Shown piece by piece: positions 29,011 through 38,652 of a stretch of DNA of 64,000 bases. The notes under the pieces were generated by a model. It was not told the DNA's origin, searched no databases, and saw only the letters and a program-made list of their open reading frames with translations. The stretch comes from Scytolyngbya sp. HA4215-MV1 (GTDB lineage: Bacteria; Cyanobacteriota; Cyanobacteriia; Leptolyngbyales; Leptolyngbyaceae). Where the stretch lies: assembly GCA_019359045.1 (NCBI GenBank), contig JAHHIA010000005.1, positions 62,001 through 126,000 on the forward strand, in the 5' to 3' direction. Made by a program: the position numbers and the translations under genes. Position 1 is the stretch's first letter, and every line of letters begins with the position of its first letter.

Positions 29011-30033
29011 CTATTTACCCCCTGCGCCCGCGATCTTCCGACGTTGGGTTGCGCCTGTGACTTTGAGTGCCATGGCTTCGGTTTGCTGGTACAACGATCG
29101 CGGCAAGAAACAGAGCAAGTAAGCAGCGGCTCCAGTTAACGCCGTCCGGCGTGGCTCTTGCAGCAGAATGCGCCAGTCCAACGCCAAAGCGCGATGGAAA
29201 AACTGGACGGCAGTGCCCCCATCTCGCAAGGTGACTGCCCGCCGCGCCAGGTAGCGCAAGTAGTAAGCTTTGGCAGTTTTGCCCCAACGATCGACCACGG
29301 CGGGGGCATAGGTATGGGCTTTTTCAATTACCGCAAACCAGGAAGCAGAATGCTTTGCCAGGTTGGCAGAAATGCCGCTGGCATTGACGCGATAGAGGGT
29401 TAACGCTTCGGGAATACCTTCAATTTGCCAATCAGTCTGCAAGCCAATTCGCAGCCAGCAATCTACATCTTGTGCCCCTTGCAGCCGTTCATCCCAGTAA
29501 AAATCTTCCACTGAGCCATGGAGATTGTCTTGGAATTTGACCGCTTCAAAGGCTTCTCGTCGGATCACAGGGGCAGAACCATTGCCGATCGGGTTGCGGC
29601 AGAGCAAATTTTCAGGGGTGATTCCAGTCAACCGAGGCATTTGGTAGATGCCCAGGGGTTGGCTGTCTTCATCAATAAACGCCGATCGGCTAAAGCTGAT
29701 CCCCACCTGGGGAGAACGAGCCAGATGTTCGACATGCTTTTCCAGCTTTTCAGGTCGCCACAGATCATCCCCATCCAAAAAAGCGTAGTAATCGCCTGTG
29801 GCGGCACGCATCCCCTGGTTCCGAGCGGCACAAGCGCCCCGGTTGGCTTGCCGGATTAGCCGAATGCGTGGATCGCTAAACTGCTGACAAATTTCGACGC
29901 TGCGATCGGGTGAGCCATCATCCACCAGCAATAGCTCAAAATTGTCGTAAGTTTGGTCCAGCACCGACTGAACCGTCGCAGCAATATACTGCTCAACCCG
30001 ATAAACCGGAACAATGACCGAAACTTTTTTCAA
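29011..30033 (-). CDS. GT2 family glycosyltransferase
   Basis: 340 residues from a TTG at 30033, chosen because AGGGAGGAG lies seven bases upstream and the protein then starts LKKVSVIVPVY, exactly like its paralogue at 33084 (MKKVSVIIPVY). GT-A features: VDDGSPDRS near residue 40 and the DxD-type FLDGDDLW near residue 90, which bind the nucleotide-sugar and metal. It is cytosolic, with an amphipathic C-terminus. The two paralogues match over their full length, including the YQQTEAM....G..QRRKI ends, so they arose by duplication. It should add one sugar to the lipid-linked repeat unit. Confidence 0.9.
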   Translation of the reverse strand: MKKVSVIVPVYRVEQYIAATVQSVLDQTYDNFELLLVDDGSPDRSVEICQQFSDPRIRLIRQANRGACAARNQGMRAATGDYYAFLDGDDLWRPEKLEKHVEHLARSPQVGISFSRSAFIDEDSQPLGIYQMPRLTGITPENLLCRNPIGNGSAPVIRREAFEAVKFQDNLHGSVEDFYWDERLQGAQDVDCWLRIGLQTDWQIEGIPEALTLYRVNASGISANLAKHSASWFAVIEKAHTYAPAVVDRWGKTAKAYYLRYLARRAVTLRDGGTAVQFFHRALALDWRILLQEPRRTALTGAAAYLLCFLPRSLYQQTEAMALKVTGATQRRKIAGAGGK

Positions 30034-30111
30034 AATGTAGCTCCTCCCTACCATGCCAAGTGACTGGATGTTGGATTCTCAATTTTGAATCAATGGGTAA
30101 TCTCATCAGCC

Positions 30112-31884
30112 TTAGGGATGATGCAGTGAAACAGGCTTACTCACCAGACAGGGCGCAGACAAAACGACCAGTGTTTGCTCATGAAAAACGGTGCAGCGAT
30201 CGACGCTGCTGGCTAGTGCCGGATGTATCCCTTGTTGCAGGCGGACAATACTCTGCGTCGCTGTGGGTTGATATTGCATCAACCAGCCATTTTTTTCGAT
30301 GTACTGAGGTTGAAAAGCATGGGTAGAGAGCAACCAAAAATCGATCTGATATTTTTGAATCACCTGATTGACCAGCCGTTGATCAGGATTGTACTGCGCT
30401 TCCAATAAATCAAGGACACGCTGACGAATTTCGCGATAGTATCCCTTATGATACGGAATCGCATATTCCTGTGCGACCAGCACCGATCGTTGGGCAAAAG
30501 TCGGCAGGTTGTTGGCTTCGTTATCCAGCGACGCAATCACCATATCTTTGGGCTGTTGTGCCAGGAATTGATAGAGGGCTGGGAACTGTCCCACCTTGTA
30601 GTTGAGGTCAGGAAAAGATCTACCAATCAGAGGGCGAAAGGCAGGATAGGCAATCACCCAAGACACCACCAGCACCAGCCCAGCCACAGCCATAGTCCGA
30701 GGTAGAACGGACGATCGCTGCCGTATCCAGGTCATGCTCACATTGATCAACGCGACTAGGACGATCGCGCCGGCGATCGCCGCCAAAATTCGCAAATTGT
30801 ATTGAGTATAGCGACTGGGCAGATAAAGCTTAAACAACACACCATGGGCAAGAAAAAAGAGTCCTAGGGAGACGAGCAAAACTTGCAATAGCAGGCTGCC
30901 TCGCTCGCGGAGCGATCGCATCAGCGGAAATTGCCGAGGAAACCCTAACAACACTGGCAACAGCAAGCTCAACCAAAGTTGGGGGGGCTTGAGCCAATAG
31001 GGCAAAAACCGCACCCAGTCATAGGGCAGCAGCCCGCCGCGCTGCCCCGTCAGCCAGTATTGAATCTTGCTGGTCACAAAAAATTCTGCTCGTCCCGCAG
31101 GCAAAAACTCTGGCATGGTGCGTGCCTCTGCCACACTGACTGTGGGACCAAAGGTCGAAGACTCTAGCAGTGTGGGCAACAGAACCAAAATTGTGACCAG
31201 TAGACCGCTCAAACAAAAGAGATAATCCCGGCGCTGCCGAGAAAACTGGAGCTTGCCCTCCTGCCAACACAGCAACCGGATGACTAAAATTCCTGCGGAT
31301 GTGAGCAAACCAGGCGGATAGATCAAGCCTTGCAGGGCGATCGCCACCAGACAAGGCAACAATGCCCCCCGCAATAAATAATAGAGAAACGCCAGAAACA
31401 GCGGATACACAAACGATCGAGCCGTACTGGAAACTAAATCTTCATAACTCCATAGACTTTGGTTCAAAAATAAAGCGCCCCAAAACCCTACCCAGGGCAC
31501 AGGCACCAACTCTATACAAATGCCAAAGCAATAAACCGTTGACAGCAACCCCAACCCGATCGGCAATAACTTACTCAAAAAAATCGGATCAATGCCTACC
31601 ATTGCTGTCAGGCGATAAATCGCCGTATACCCCCAGGGGGCTGCTGACTGATAATAATCCGCAATCCAATCATGCTGAAAGAGCTGCGCGTCCAGAAATC
31701 GCCGCATCCAAAAAACATGCTGCCGAGCATCATCCTGCACCACATACTCACCCGAGAACGCCTGCCGAAGCTGCAAGATGCCACAAACCAGACAAACCAC
31801 CAGGCTTAAAATTAAACAAAACCGCATCCAGCTACGCGACGACTGCGGCAAAAAAAAGGCTACCAGGGAAGGATGACCAGACAT
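30112..31884 (-). CDS. Polytopic membrane protein, GT-C-like, function unknown
   Basis: 590 residues with about eleven TM helices and a soluble C-terminal tail of about 150 residues. The first loop has acidic residues (EYVVQDDARQHVFWMRRF) in the place where GT-C glycosyltransferases carry theirs, and the tail (DMVIASLDNEANNLPTFAQR) resembles the substrate-side domain of such proteins. It may be a transferase using polyprenyl-phosphate sugars, but no family-defining motif is clear. ATG 31884 follows the preceding stop by seven bases; a TTG at 31908 would overlap that gene. It is part of the minus-strand operon. Confidence 0.75.
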   Translation of the reverse strand: MSGHPSLVAFFLPQSSRSWMRFCLILSLVVCLVCGILQLRQAFSGEYVVQDDARQHVFWMRRFLDAQLFQHDWIADYYQSAAPWGYTAIYRLTAMVGIDPIFLSKLLPIGLGLLSTVYCFGICIELVPVPWVGFWGALFLNQSLWSYEDLVSSTARSFVYPLFLAFLYYLLRGALLPCLVAIALQGLIYPPGLLTSAGILVIRLLCWQEGKLQFSRQRRDYLFCLSGLLVTILVLLPTLLESSTFGPTVSVAEARTMPEFLPAGRAEFFVTSKIQYWLTGQRGGLLPYDWVRFLPYWLKPPQLWLSLLLPVLLGFPRQFPLMRSLRERGSLLLQVLLVSLGLFFLAHGVLFKLYLPSRYTQYNLRILAAIAGAIVLVALINVSMTWIRQRSSVLPRTMAVAGLVLVVSWVIAYPAFRPLIGRSFPDLNYKVGQFPALYQFLAQQPKDMVIASLDNEANNLPTFAQRSVLVAQEYAIPYHKGYYREIRQRVLDLLEAQYNPDQRLVNQVIQKYQIDFWLLSTHAFQPQYIEKNGWLMQYQPTATQSIVRLQQGIHPALASSVDRCTVFHEQTLVVLSAPCLVSKPVSLHHP

Positions 31885-31891
31885 ATTTATA

Positions 31892-32770
31892 TCAAGTTCG
31901 CTTATCAATCATGTCTGCCAGCAACGCAAACATGCCAATCTGAGTCGCTGTAACTAGCAAAATCAATGTTCGTTCGGTTAAGTCACGTCGAATAAAGACA
32001 TCCTGAGACAGCGTAATTAAGAAACCCACAAAGAATACCATTGAAATGGGTAAAAACACTCTTAATGGTGAAAAATAAACTCCTACCCGCAAAATCAGTT
32101 GAATGAAGCGCAAGGTATCGCGAATCGGCTTAATTTTGCTTTGTCCAACCCGATGGTGAAAGTCGATCGGTTCATAACGAACCTTGTAATGATTAATCAA
32201 CATTGCCAGCGTAATCGTCGTCGTAAAACTAAACGTATCGGGCAAAATATTGAGAAATCGCTCAACCACATCCTTACGAAAGACTCGCATCCCACTGTTG
32301 AGATCAGGAATGCGACTATGAGAAATCCACTCAGCAAACCGCACCAAAAACCATTTAGGAATGCGACGCAAGGTGGGATACCGCACAGTGGCTCCAACCC
32401 GCGCCCCAACTACCATATCAGCACTCGCCGCCAAACTCACCAATTCAGGAATTCGCTCATTGGGATACGTCCCATCTGCATCTGTAATGACAATCAGGGG
32501 ATGGCGAGCACGTCGAATTCCCGTCTTCAGTGCAGCCCCATAGCCCCGATTGACATCATGCTCTACCAAAACTGTATCCACTCGGGTTCGCAAAATTTTC
32601 CCCGTTCCATCGGTAGAGCCATCATTGACCGCGATAATTTCATAAACACAGCCTTCCGCCTTCAGGGTTTGATGCAACTGATCCAAGGTTTGTGCAATTG
32701 CCTGTTCTTCATTGTAAACAGGCAAAATCAGTGAAAAAGGTAGATAGCAAGATTCCGCATTCTGCGTCAT
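31892..32770 (-). CDS. DPM1/GtrB-like polyprenyl-phosphate glycosyltransferase (GT2)
   Basis: 292 residues. An N-terminal GT-A domain (VNDGSTDGT, TDADGTYP, SGMRVFRKDV) is followed by RVGQSKIKPIRDTLRF, a signature of dolichol/undecaprenyl-phosphate transferases, and two C-terminal TM helices. It loads a sugar onto undecaprenyl phosphate at the inner face; GT-C enzymes such as the GT39-like protein then use it outside. ATG 32770 is preferred; an upstream TTG frame to 32836 adds 22 residues without homology-like character. The next gene starts seven bases after its stop. Confidence 0.88.
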   Translation of the reverse strand: MTQNAESCYLPFSLILPVYNEEQAIAQTLDQLHQTLKAEGCVYEIIAVNDGSTDGTGKILRTRVDTVLVEHDVNRGYGAALKTGIRRARHPLIVITDADGTYPNERIPELVSLAASADMVVGARVGATVRYPTLRRIPKWFLVRFAEWISHSRIPDLNSGMRVFRKDVVERFLNILPDTFSFTTTITLAMLINHYKVRYEPIDFHHRVGQSKIKPIRDTLRFIQLILRVGVYFSPLRVFLPISMVFFVGFLITLSQDVFIRRDLTERTLILLVTATQIGMFALLADMIDKRT

Positions 32771-33083
32771 GGCAACACTTTGGGTTTCCAGAGAGTCTTC
32801 TTTAATGTTTCGCCCCTGTACCTGGCAACAACTCAATCACAAAATTCACAGAATCCAGAGAATTTGACATATCACACCTTACAAAGAACCGCTATACGCC
32901 AATTGATAGACTCTTTTGCGTAGGTCATGGATTAACCAGCCATGGGTGAATCAGATGAGCCAGTCGATACAAGTGGCTAAACCGATCCATTTTGAGGATG
33001 CATTTTGAGAAAGAGACTGCCTTAGTTTTACAACCTTATTCGGCATCGCCCATAGTTCAAATATTTTAAAAGTTCTAAAAGGT
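32771..33083. other. Gap inside the polysaccharide cluster
   Basis: 313 bp between two minus-strand genes that are otherwise tightly packed. I see no gene, clear terminator or repeat. It likely carries an internal promoter for the genes from 32770 leftwards. Confidence 0.4.
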
Positions 33084-34097
33084 TTAGTTTTGCATAATTT
33101 GCCGCTTTTGGGCAGACCCTATCACCTTCGTTGTCATGGCTTCCACTTGCTGGTAGAAAGCAAGCGGCAAGAGCTTGAGCAAATAAGCCGCTAATCCAAC
33201 GCGCAAGGTTCGCTTGGGTTCCTCCAATAAAATCTGCCAATGGGTTTTGAGGGAACGATGCCAGAGGTCAACTGCCATCTCACCTTCCTGGAGACGAACC
33301 GCACTTCGAGCCAAATAGCGCAACCGATAGGCTTTCGACACCCCCTCCCACTGAACAATGAGGTCAGGGGCGTAGGAACGGGTTTTTTCTAAGACCTGCT
33401 CCCAGGCAGCAAACTGCTTGAGCAAACTAGCAGATAAGCCTCCTGCGTTGACTCGATAGAGAGTAAGGGCTTCTGGAATCCCTGCAATTTGCCAGGAGGT
33501 TTGAATGGCAATACGGAGCCAGCATTCAATGTCTTCTGCACGACGGAACCGATCGTCAAAATAAAAATCTTCCACCTGCCCATATACATTGTCTCGAAAC
33601 CGGATTGCATCTAGAGTTTCTCGTCGTACTACCGCCGCAGAGCCATTCCCCACTGGATTGGAACGAAATAACGACTGAACCGTAATATCAGTCAACTGAG
33701 GCATCAGGTAAGTGCCCAACAAAGCTCCATGGCTGTCAATGAATGCCGATCGACTAAAACTGACCCCTACCTGCGGATACTGCTCCAGATGCGCCACATG
33801 CTTTTCCAGCTTTTCGGGTCGCCACAGATCATCCCCATCCAAAAACGCCAGATATGCGCCCGTTGCCTGCCGGATACCAGCATTTCTCGCACCCGCTAAC
33901 CCACGATTTTTTTGGTTTAAGATTTTAATACGTGGATCAGTAAATTGACGACAGATTTCGATACTTCGATCGGGAGATTCATCATCTACAATCAATAATT
34001 CAAAATTTTGATACGTTTGAGCCAAAACTGATTGAATCGCCTCAGCAATATACAATTCAACGCCATAAACCGGGATGATGACTGAAACTTTTTTCAT
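33084..34097 (-). CDS. GT2 family glycosyltransferase (paralogue of 29011-30033)
   Basis: 337 residues starting MKKVSVIIPVYGVE. The GT-A motifs are VDDESPDRS and FLDGDDLW, followed by the EDFYFDDRFRRAEDIECWLRI stretch shared with the 29011 paralogue. In the first motif Glu replaces the usual Gly (DDES for DDGS), a small deviation. It is a cytosolic enzyme adding a sugar to the repeat unit. It begins six bases after the flippase stop, so the two are cotranscribed. Confidence 0.9.
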   Translation of the reverse strand: MKKVSVIIPVYGVELYIAEAIQSVLAQTYQNFELLIVDDESPDRSIEICRQFTDPRIKILNQKNRGLAGARNAGIRQATGAYLAFLDGDDLWRPEKLEKHVAHLEQYPQVGVSFSRSAFIDSHGALLGTYLMPQLTDITVQSLFRSNPVGNGSAAVVRRETLDAIRFRDNVYGQVEDFYFDDRFRRAEDIECWLRIAIQTSWQIAGIPEALTLYRVNAGGLSASLLKQFAAWEQVLEKTRSYAPDLIVQWEGVSKAYRLRYLARSAVRLQEGEMAVDLWHRSLKTHWQILLEEPKRTLRVGLAAYLLKLLPLAFYQQVEAMTTKVIGSAQKRQIMQN

Positions 34098-34103
34098 CGA
34101 TTG

Positions 34104-35399
34104 TCATCCCCCAATTTGAGCAATAGATTTATTCTTGCCAAAGACATACCAGGTTGCCCAGAGCGTGAAAGTCGGCGCAAAAACGAGATTGCTGATCAGT
34201 ACAGAAGCTGCCACCCCTACGATCCCCCAATGAATGCCAATAAAGAGACCGCTTGCAAATAATGCCGTAAATCCCATATTCCAATACATCGCTAAATGAG
34301 GCTTATCCACTGCGGTTAAAAGGGATGAAACCACCATCACCAGGGCAGATGGAATGGCACAAGAGCAGATCAAAATCAGAACGGGAATACCAGGAACCCA
34401 TTCTCGACCAAAAACAAGAGGAACATAAAAAGGGGCTAATGTAGTTTGTAACAGAATAATTGGAGTCATGATCAGCCCAACCACTGCCAGACTTTTGAAA
34501 TAGCGTTTTCTGAACCTAGACCATTCTTCTCTCGCTTCACAAATATAGGGATAAAGCGCGGTACTGATCATCTGAACAATTTCCAGACTGATCCCCAAGC
34601 CTGAGTTAAAGGCAAAGTAGTACAAACCCAGCGCTTTTAAGCCCAGGAATCGACCCACTAAGAGATAATCCAAATTATTTCTCAGCGTCCCTAAAACACT
34701 AATTAATAAAATATTCCAACCAAAGTTAAAAATTTCTCCCCAACGTTTAGTCGTGAATTTGCCCGAAGGTCGCCAGCTATGATAGCGCAGGGCAATAATG
34801 GCACTGACTGGCGTAGAAAGCACTTTAGGCAGGACGATCGCCCATAAACCAAAACCCCGAATTGCCAGAAAATAAGCCAGCACAACGGTCAAAATATTGG
34901 CAATCGAAAGTTGGAGGGCATTTGCCAGCGCTGTAACTTTAAGTCGATTCTCTCTCTGAATGAGCGTCTCCTGAATTCTGCCCCAAGGGCTAATTAAATA
35001 AACAATTGCCAATACACAAATCGGCAAAACCAAATGAGGATCATGGTAGAAATGAGAAACTGGAAAGGCAGCAATACATTGAGCAATAAATAAACCTGAA
35101 AAAATCACCCAGTTCAATGAATAAGCGCCTTCACACAGTTCATCTAAATCTGCTTCATCTGCTTGAATCAGTTTGGAGCCAATACCAAATCGGGTAAAGA
35201 TTTGAGTAAAATCGTAAACAGTTAGCACCAATGCTGCTAAACCAAAATCATAACGGCTCAGATAACGAGCTAGGGCGATCGTTGCTGCCAATCGAGAAAC
35301 TCGGATAATGAGTTTTGAAATTCCTAACCAACCCAGATTGCGAACAAAAGTGCTATCTAGCTTAGTTTTAACCCAATCTATTTGCTTTGCTAAAAACAT
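34104..35399 (-). CDS. Wzx-type oligosaccharide flippase
   Basis: 431 residues, about twelve TM helices. It starts with a short amphipathic region, then SRLAATIALARYLSRYDFGLAALVLTVYDF, the N-terminus typical of the Wzx/MOP lipopolysaccharide flippases, with RENRLKVTALANALQ as the conserved loop. It moves the undecaprenyl-pyrophosphate-linked repeat unit to the periplasmic face for the Wzy polymerase. It lies between GT2 genes in one operon, 21 bp after the previous stop. Confidence 0.9.
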   Translation of the reverse strand: MFLAKQIDWVKTKLDSTFVRNLGWLGISKLIIRVSRLAATIALARYLSRYDFGLAALVLTVYDFTQIFTRFGIGSKLIQADEADLDELCEGAYSLNWVIFSGLFIAQCIAAFPVSHFYHDPHLVLPICVLAIVYLISPWGRIQETLIQRENRLKVTALANALQLSIANILTVVLAYFLAIRGFGLWAIVLPKVLSTPVSAIIALRYHSWRPSGKFTTKRWGEIFNFGWNILLISVLGTLRNNLDYLLVGRFLGLKALGLYYFAFNSGLGISLEIVQMISTALYPYICEAREEWSRFRKRYFKSLAVVGLIMTPIILLQTTLAPFYVPLVFGREWVPGIPVLILICSCAIPSALVMVVSSLLTAVDKPHLAMYWNMGFTALFASGLFIGIHWGIVGVAASVLISNLVFAPTFTLWATWYVFGKNKSIAQIGG

Positions 35400-35420
35400 G
35401 CTAATGTCCCAATCAGCCCC

Positions 35421-36473
35421 TCAATCATGATTCATCAACAACAAAAATTTATTAGAAAAAATTGGGAGCGAACGACTGAGTAATTGCATTAATTTAATGG
35501 AAATCTTATAAGAAAAAATACGGGCTAATAGCACTTCAAAGATAATCCGCTGCATCTCTAAACTGAACAGAAATTTTGGATAGCATTGAATCGCTTTCCA
35601 AAGCTTTTCAGAAGCATATTCAATATCACGGTCGTTATGAGTATGCAGTAAACAGGTCTTGGTTAAATACCGATAAGTATTACCCAAGCTCTTGCTCTTC
35701 AAAGGTCTTAATTCTACAGGTGCAGCCTGATAAGCCTTTTCAATAATCGCAAGCGAGCTTTTTTCCATGACATCAATCTTGGAAGATTGTGATTGAAACG
35801 TTTGTCTATAAAGAATTTGATATTGAGGAACTAGTACAAACGGACAAACGGCTGCCAAGCGAATCGCATAATCCCAATCTTCTGCGGGCCTCACATCGTG
35901 ATCAAAGCCCCCGATCGCTTCAACAAACTGACGACGAATCAGCATATTTGATCCGTTCGCCGTAAAGTTACTGACTAAAATCTGAGCGTAAACATTATCT
36001 TCGAAAAAAACCGGCTCTTGAGCATAAAGGGGACGAGCTTCAAGATCAATGAACTGCGTCCAACTGTAGGCAACGCCTGCTTCGGGATGAGTTTCTAGGG
36101 CGTTGAGTTGTTTTTCCAATTTATCGGTAGTCCACAAATCATCCGCATCCAGAAAACTGATCAATTCCCCTGTAGAATGAGAAATCCCTCGATTTCGAGC
36201 GACCGCAACACCCCCATTGGCATAGGAATATACCCTTAACCGAGGATCTTGGATCTGTTCCAAAATTTCGATCGTTTGATCCTTCGAACCATCATCAACG
36301 ACAATGACTTCAAAGTTTGAAAAACTCTGGTCTAAGACTGAATGAATGGTCTCTTTAATGAAAGCTTCAGCATTATAGGCAGGAATGATAATGGATACGG
36401 CAGGAATGGAATCAATTTTCAATTTTTTCCTCAAAACTTTAAAAATTTTGAAAATCCAGCTCAAAATTAGCAA
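35421..36473 (-). CDS. GT2 family glycosyltransferase
   Basis: 350 residues. There is no ATG near the N-terminus; a TTG at 36473 with AAGGAG about ten bases upstream is the best start and adds a short basic leader before VSIIIPAYNAEAF. GT-A motifs: VDDGSKDQT, FLDADDLW, and the acceptor-side EDWDYAIRLA. It is closely related to the neighbouring 36513 gene (both have AGVAYSWT-FID, NGSN and LYRQ/RR blocks), indicating tandem duplication. It acts in the cytosol on the lipid-linked glycan. Confidence 0.87.
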   Translation of the reverse strand: MLILSWIFKIFKVLRKKLKIDSIPAVSIIIPAYNAEAFIKETIHSVLDQSFSNFEVIVVDDGSKDQTIEILEQIQDPRLRVYSYANGGVAVARNRGISHSTGELISFLDADDLWTTDKLEKQLNALETHPEAGVAYSWTQFIDLEARPLYAQEPVFFEDNVYAQILVSNFTANGSNMLIRRQFVEAIGGFDHDVRPAEDWDYAIRLAAVCPFVLVPQYQILYRQTFQSQSSKIDVMEKSSLAIIEKAYQAAPVELRPLKSKSLGNTYRYLTKTCLLHTHNDRDIEYASEKLWKAIQCYPKFLFSLEMQRIIFEVLLARIFSYKISIKLMQLLSRSLPIFSNKFLLLMNHD

Positions 36474-36512
36474 AAATTTCGATCTCCTTCAACTTTTTTT
36501 GATTGATTTCAT

Positions 36513-37475
36513 TCAATTTGCTCGGATAACCGAAACTCCTTTTCGAAACATATCTGCCATATAGCGCACTGTTTTATAGCTCAAAAGACTCAGTAAAACT
36601 AATTTTAATAACAAGTACTGATTTTTTTGATCTAATAAAGCTTTCGGATAAAGCTGAATCGCTTTTGCCAGTTTACTCCGGGCTTGTTTGACTCCGTCTT
36701 TATTGCACTCGTGTTCCAAACAAATTTTAGTAATAAAAATGTAGATATTCGATAAGCTCTGATTCTTTAAGTATTGAAACTCCTGAGGCGCCGATTGGAA
36801 GGCTCTTTCAGCTACAAGCAGGTTATATTTTTCCATAACTGTCACCTTAGAAGTCATCGAACTCGCAGATCGACGATAAAGAATTTGGTGCTTGGGAACT
36901 AGAACGAATGGATACTGAGATGCTAGGCGTAAGTAGTATTCCCAATCTTCCGTTGATCGTAAGCTTGGATCGAATTCCCCAACCGCCTTAACGCATTCCT
37001 GCCGTACCAAAATGTTGGAACCATTTGCAATAAAGCACTTGAGCAACAAATCATGATAAACATTTCCTTCATACCAAATCGGATCGTTATAGTGAAAGAC
37101 GGTGCTCTGTTCATCGATAAATGCCGTCCAACTATAAGCAACTCCTGCATCGGGATGCTCCTGCAACGCCTTTAATTGCAGTTCCAGCTTGTCAGGGGTC
37201 CACAAATCATCTGCATCAATGAAACTGATAAACTCGCCTGTCGATCGCTGAATACCCCGATTGCGCGCAACTGGCAAACCACCATTTTCATAAGAAAAAA
37301 CCTTGAGCCGGGTATCTTCGACTGTATCCAGGCGTTGGAGGGTCTGATCAGTCGAGCCGTCGTTAATGACGATCAGTTCAAAATCTGAAAACGTTTGAGC
37401 CTGAATCGATCGAATCGTTTCTAAAATTGTGCGCTCAGCATTATACGCAGGAACAACGATAGATACGCTTGGCAT
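36513..37475 (-). CDS. GT2 family glycosyltransferase, first gene of the minus-strand operon
   Basis: 320 residues from MPSVSIVVPAYNAERT. GT-A motifs: INDGSTDQT and FIDADDLWTPDK; the second half has EDWEYYLRLAS and YRRSASSMTSKV. It is a tandem paralogue of the 35421-36473 protein. Its divergent neighbour across 208 bp is the GT10 gene, so the operon promoter should lie in 37476-37683. Confidence 0.9.
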   Translation of the reverse strand: MPSVSIVVPAYNAERTILETIRSIQAQTFSDFELIVINDGSTDQTLQRLDTVEDTRLKVFSYENGGLPVARNRGIQRSTGEFISFIDADDLWTPDKLELQLKALQEHPDAGVAYSWTAFIDEQSTVFHYNDPIWYEGNVYHDLLLKCFIANGSNILVRQECVKAVGEFDPSLRSTEDWEYYLRLASQYPFVLVPKHQILYRRSASSMTSKVTVMEKYNLLVAERAFQSAPQEFQYLKNQSLSNIYIFITKICLEHECNKDGVKQARSKLAKAIQLYPKALLDQKNQYLLLKLVLLSLLSYKTVRYMADMFRKGVSVIRAN

Positions 37476-37683
37476 GGAACCTACCCCTGACGCTAAGACA
37501 ATTTCTCTTTGATCTTTGAGCTTAATCTACCGGGACGACTCAATTTTCCCGTCTAGCTCGCCACTTCATCAAGGACCTGAGCAACCTACCTTAGACATTA
37601 TCATAGAGCCATTTTTTTTTCTGTAATTAACCCATCTGAAGCCCAGTGCGAATCGGATATGATTAAGCCTGATAAAAAATGGA

Positions 37684-38652
37684 ATGCTGGACTTCATGAT
37701 CAAAGTTTTTGTAGGAAAAGCCTTAGAATATACGCCATTCACAATCCGGTGGCAGATCGAGGAGCTCGAGCGACAAGGCATCGAAATTACAAATGCTTCT
37801 GAGGCAGACTTAATCATCTCTGGCACTTTCAAAAGAGTTCTGCCGTTCGTATTCAGATACGGTAACCGCAAAAAATACCTGATTTGGACCGCAGAACCCC
37901 GCTACGACACCCACTTTACCAGCCAACCTAAATATCTTTTCTTGCCCCAAATACACATCATGAATGTGTATACGGGCACCTATACCAATAACTACATTTG
38001 GGTACCCGATAAACCCCTAGAATCATTACAAGAATTTTCAAAATTTGAGCATAAAAAAATTGTTGCTTTAATGACATATAAAGGTGCTGATCGCTGGCAA
38101 TTTGAACATCAAGGAGTCAATTTAGACCTTGCCCGACTCCGTACCGAAATTGCCTTAGCCGGTCATCAAAGAGGATTGGTCGATATCTATGGCAGAAATT
38201 GGCCCAATGATATCGCTATTAGCGAATCGAGGGATAAGGATTGGCGTTTATCGAAGCCCGCAATTTTACACCAATATCATTTCAATCTTGCCTTTGAAAA
38301 CACCCTTTGGCCCTACTATTGCACCGAAAAAATTTGGGATGCAATCCAGGAAGGATGCCTGCCTATCTACTACGGCAAAGGTTCCACCATTTATGACAAT
38401 TTCCCAAGTCATAGCTTTTTAGACTATTGCGACTTTCAAAACGCAGAGGCTCTGTTTGATTACATCCAGAATATGACGCCTGATGAATACCTAGAGCGGA
38501 TGAATCGATGTATTGATGCCTTCAATCAGGCAGTCGAAAAACGGCAGGAAATTCGACCTCAGCATGAGTTAATAGATCGCACGGTTCAAAAAATTCAAGC
38601 GATCGTTTTTGGTGAATCTTACAAAGAAGACTCAGTAGGCGAGGCATGTTGA
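37684..38652 (+). CDS. GT10 family (fucosyltransferase-like) glycosyltransferase
   Basis: 322 residues. The C-terminal half shows the GT10 donor-binding motif: FNLAFENTLWPYYCTEKIWD, followed by EGCLPIYYG. Characterised members transfer L-fucose from GDP-fucose to N-acetylglucosamine, although bacterial homologues vary in donor. It is cytosolic with no signal. The start could also be the Met four codons later (37696, MIKVFVG). It ends 34 bp inside the convergent polymerase gene, an unusually long tail-to-tail overlap. Confidence 0.85.
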   Translation: MLDFMIKVFVGKALEYTPFTIRWQIEELERQGIEITNASEADLIISGTFKRVLPFVFRYGNRKKYLIWTAEPRYDTHFTSQPKYLFLPQIHIMNVYTGTYTNNYIWVPDKPLESLQEFSKFEHKKIVALMTYKGADRWQFEHQGVNLDLARLRTEIALAGHQRGLVDIYGRNWPNDIAISESRDKDWRLSKPAILHQYHFNLAFENTLWPYYCTEKIWDAIQEGCLPIYYGKGSTIYDNFPSHSFLDYCDFQNAEALFDYIQNMTPDEYLERMNRCIDAFNQAVEKRQEIRPQHELIDRTVQKIQAIVFGESYKEDSVGEAC

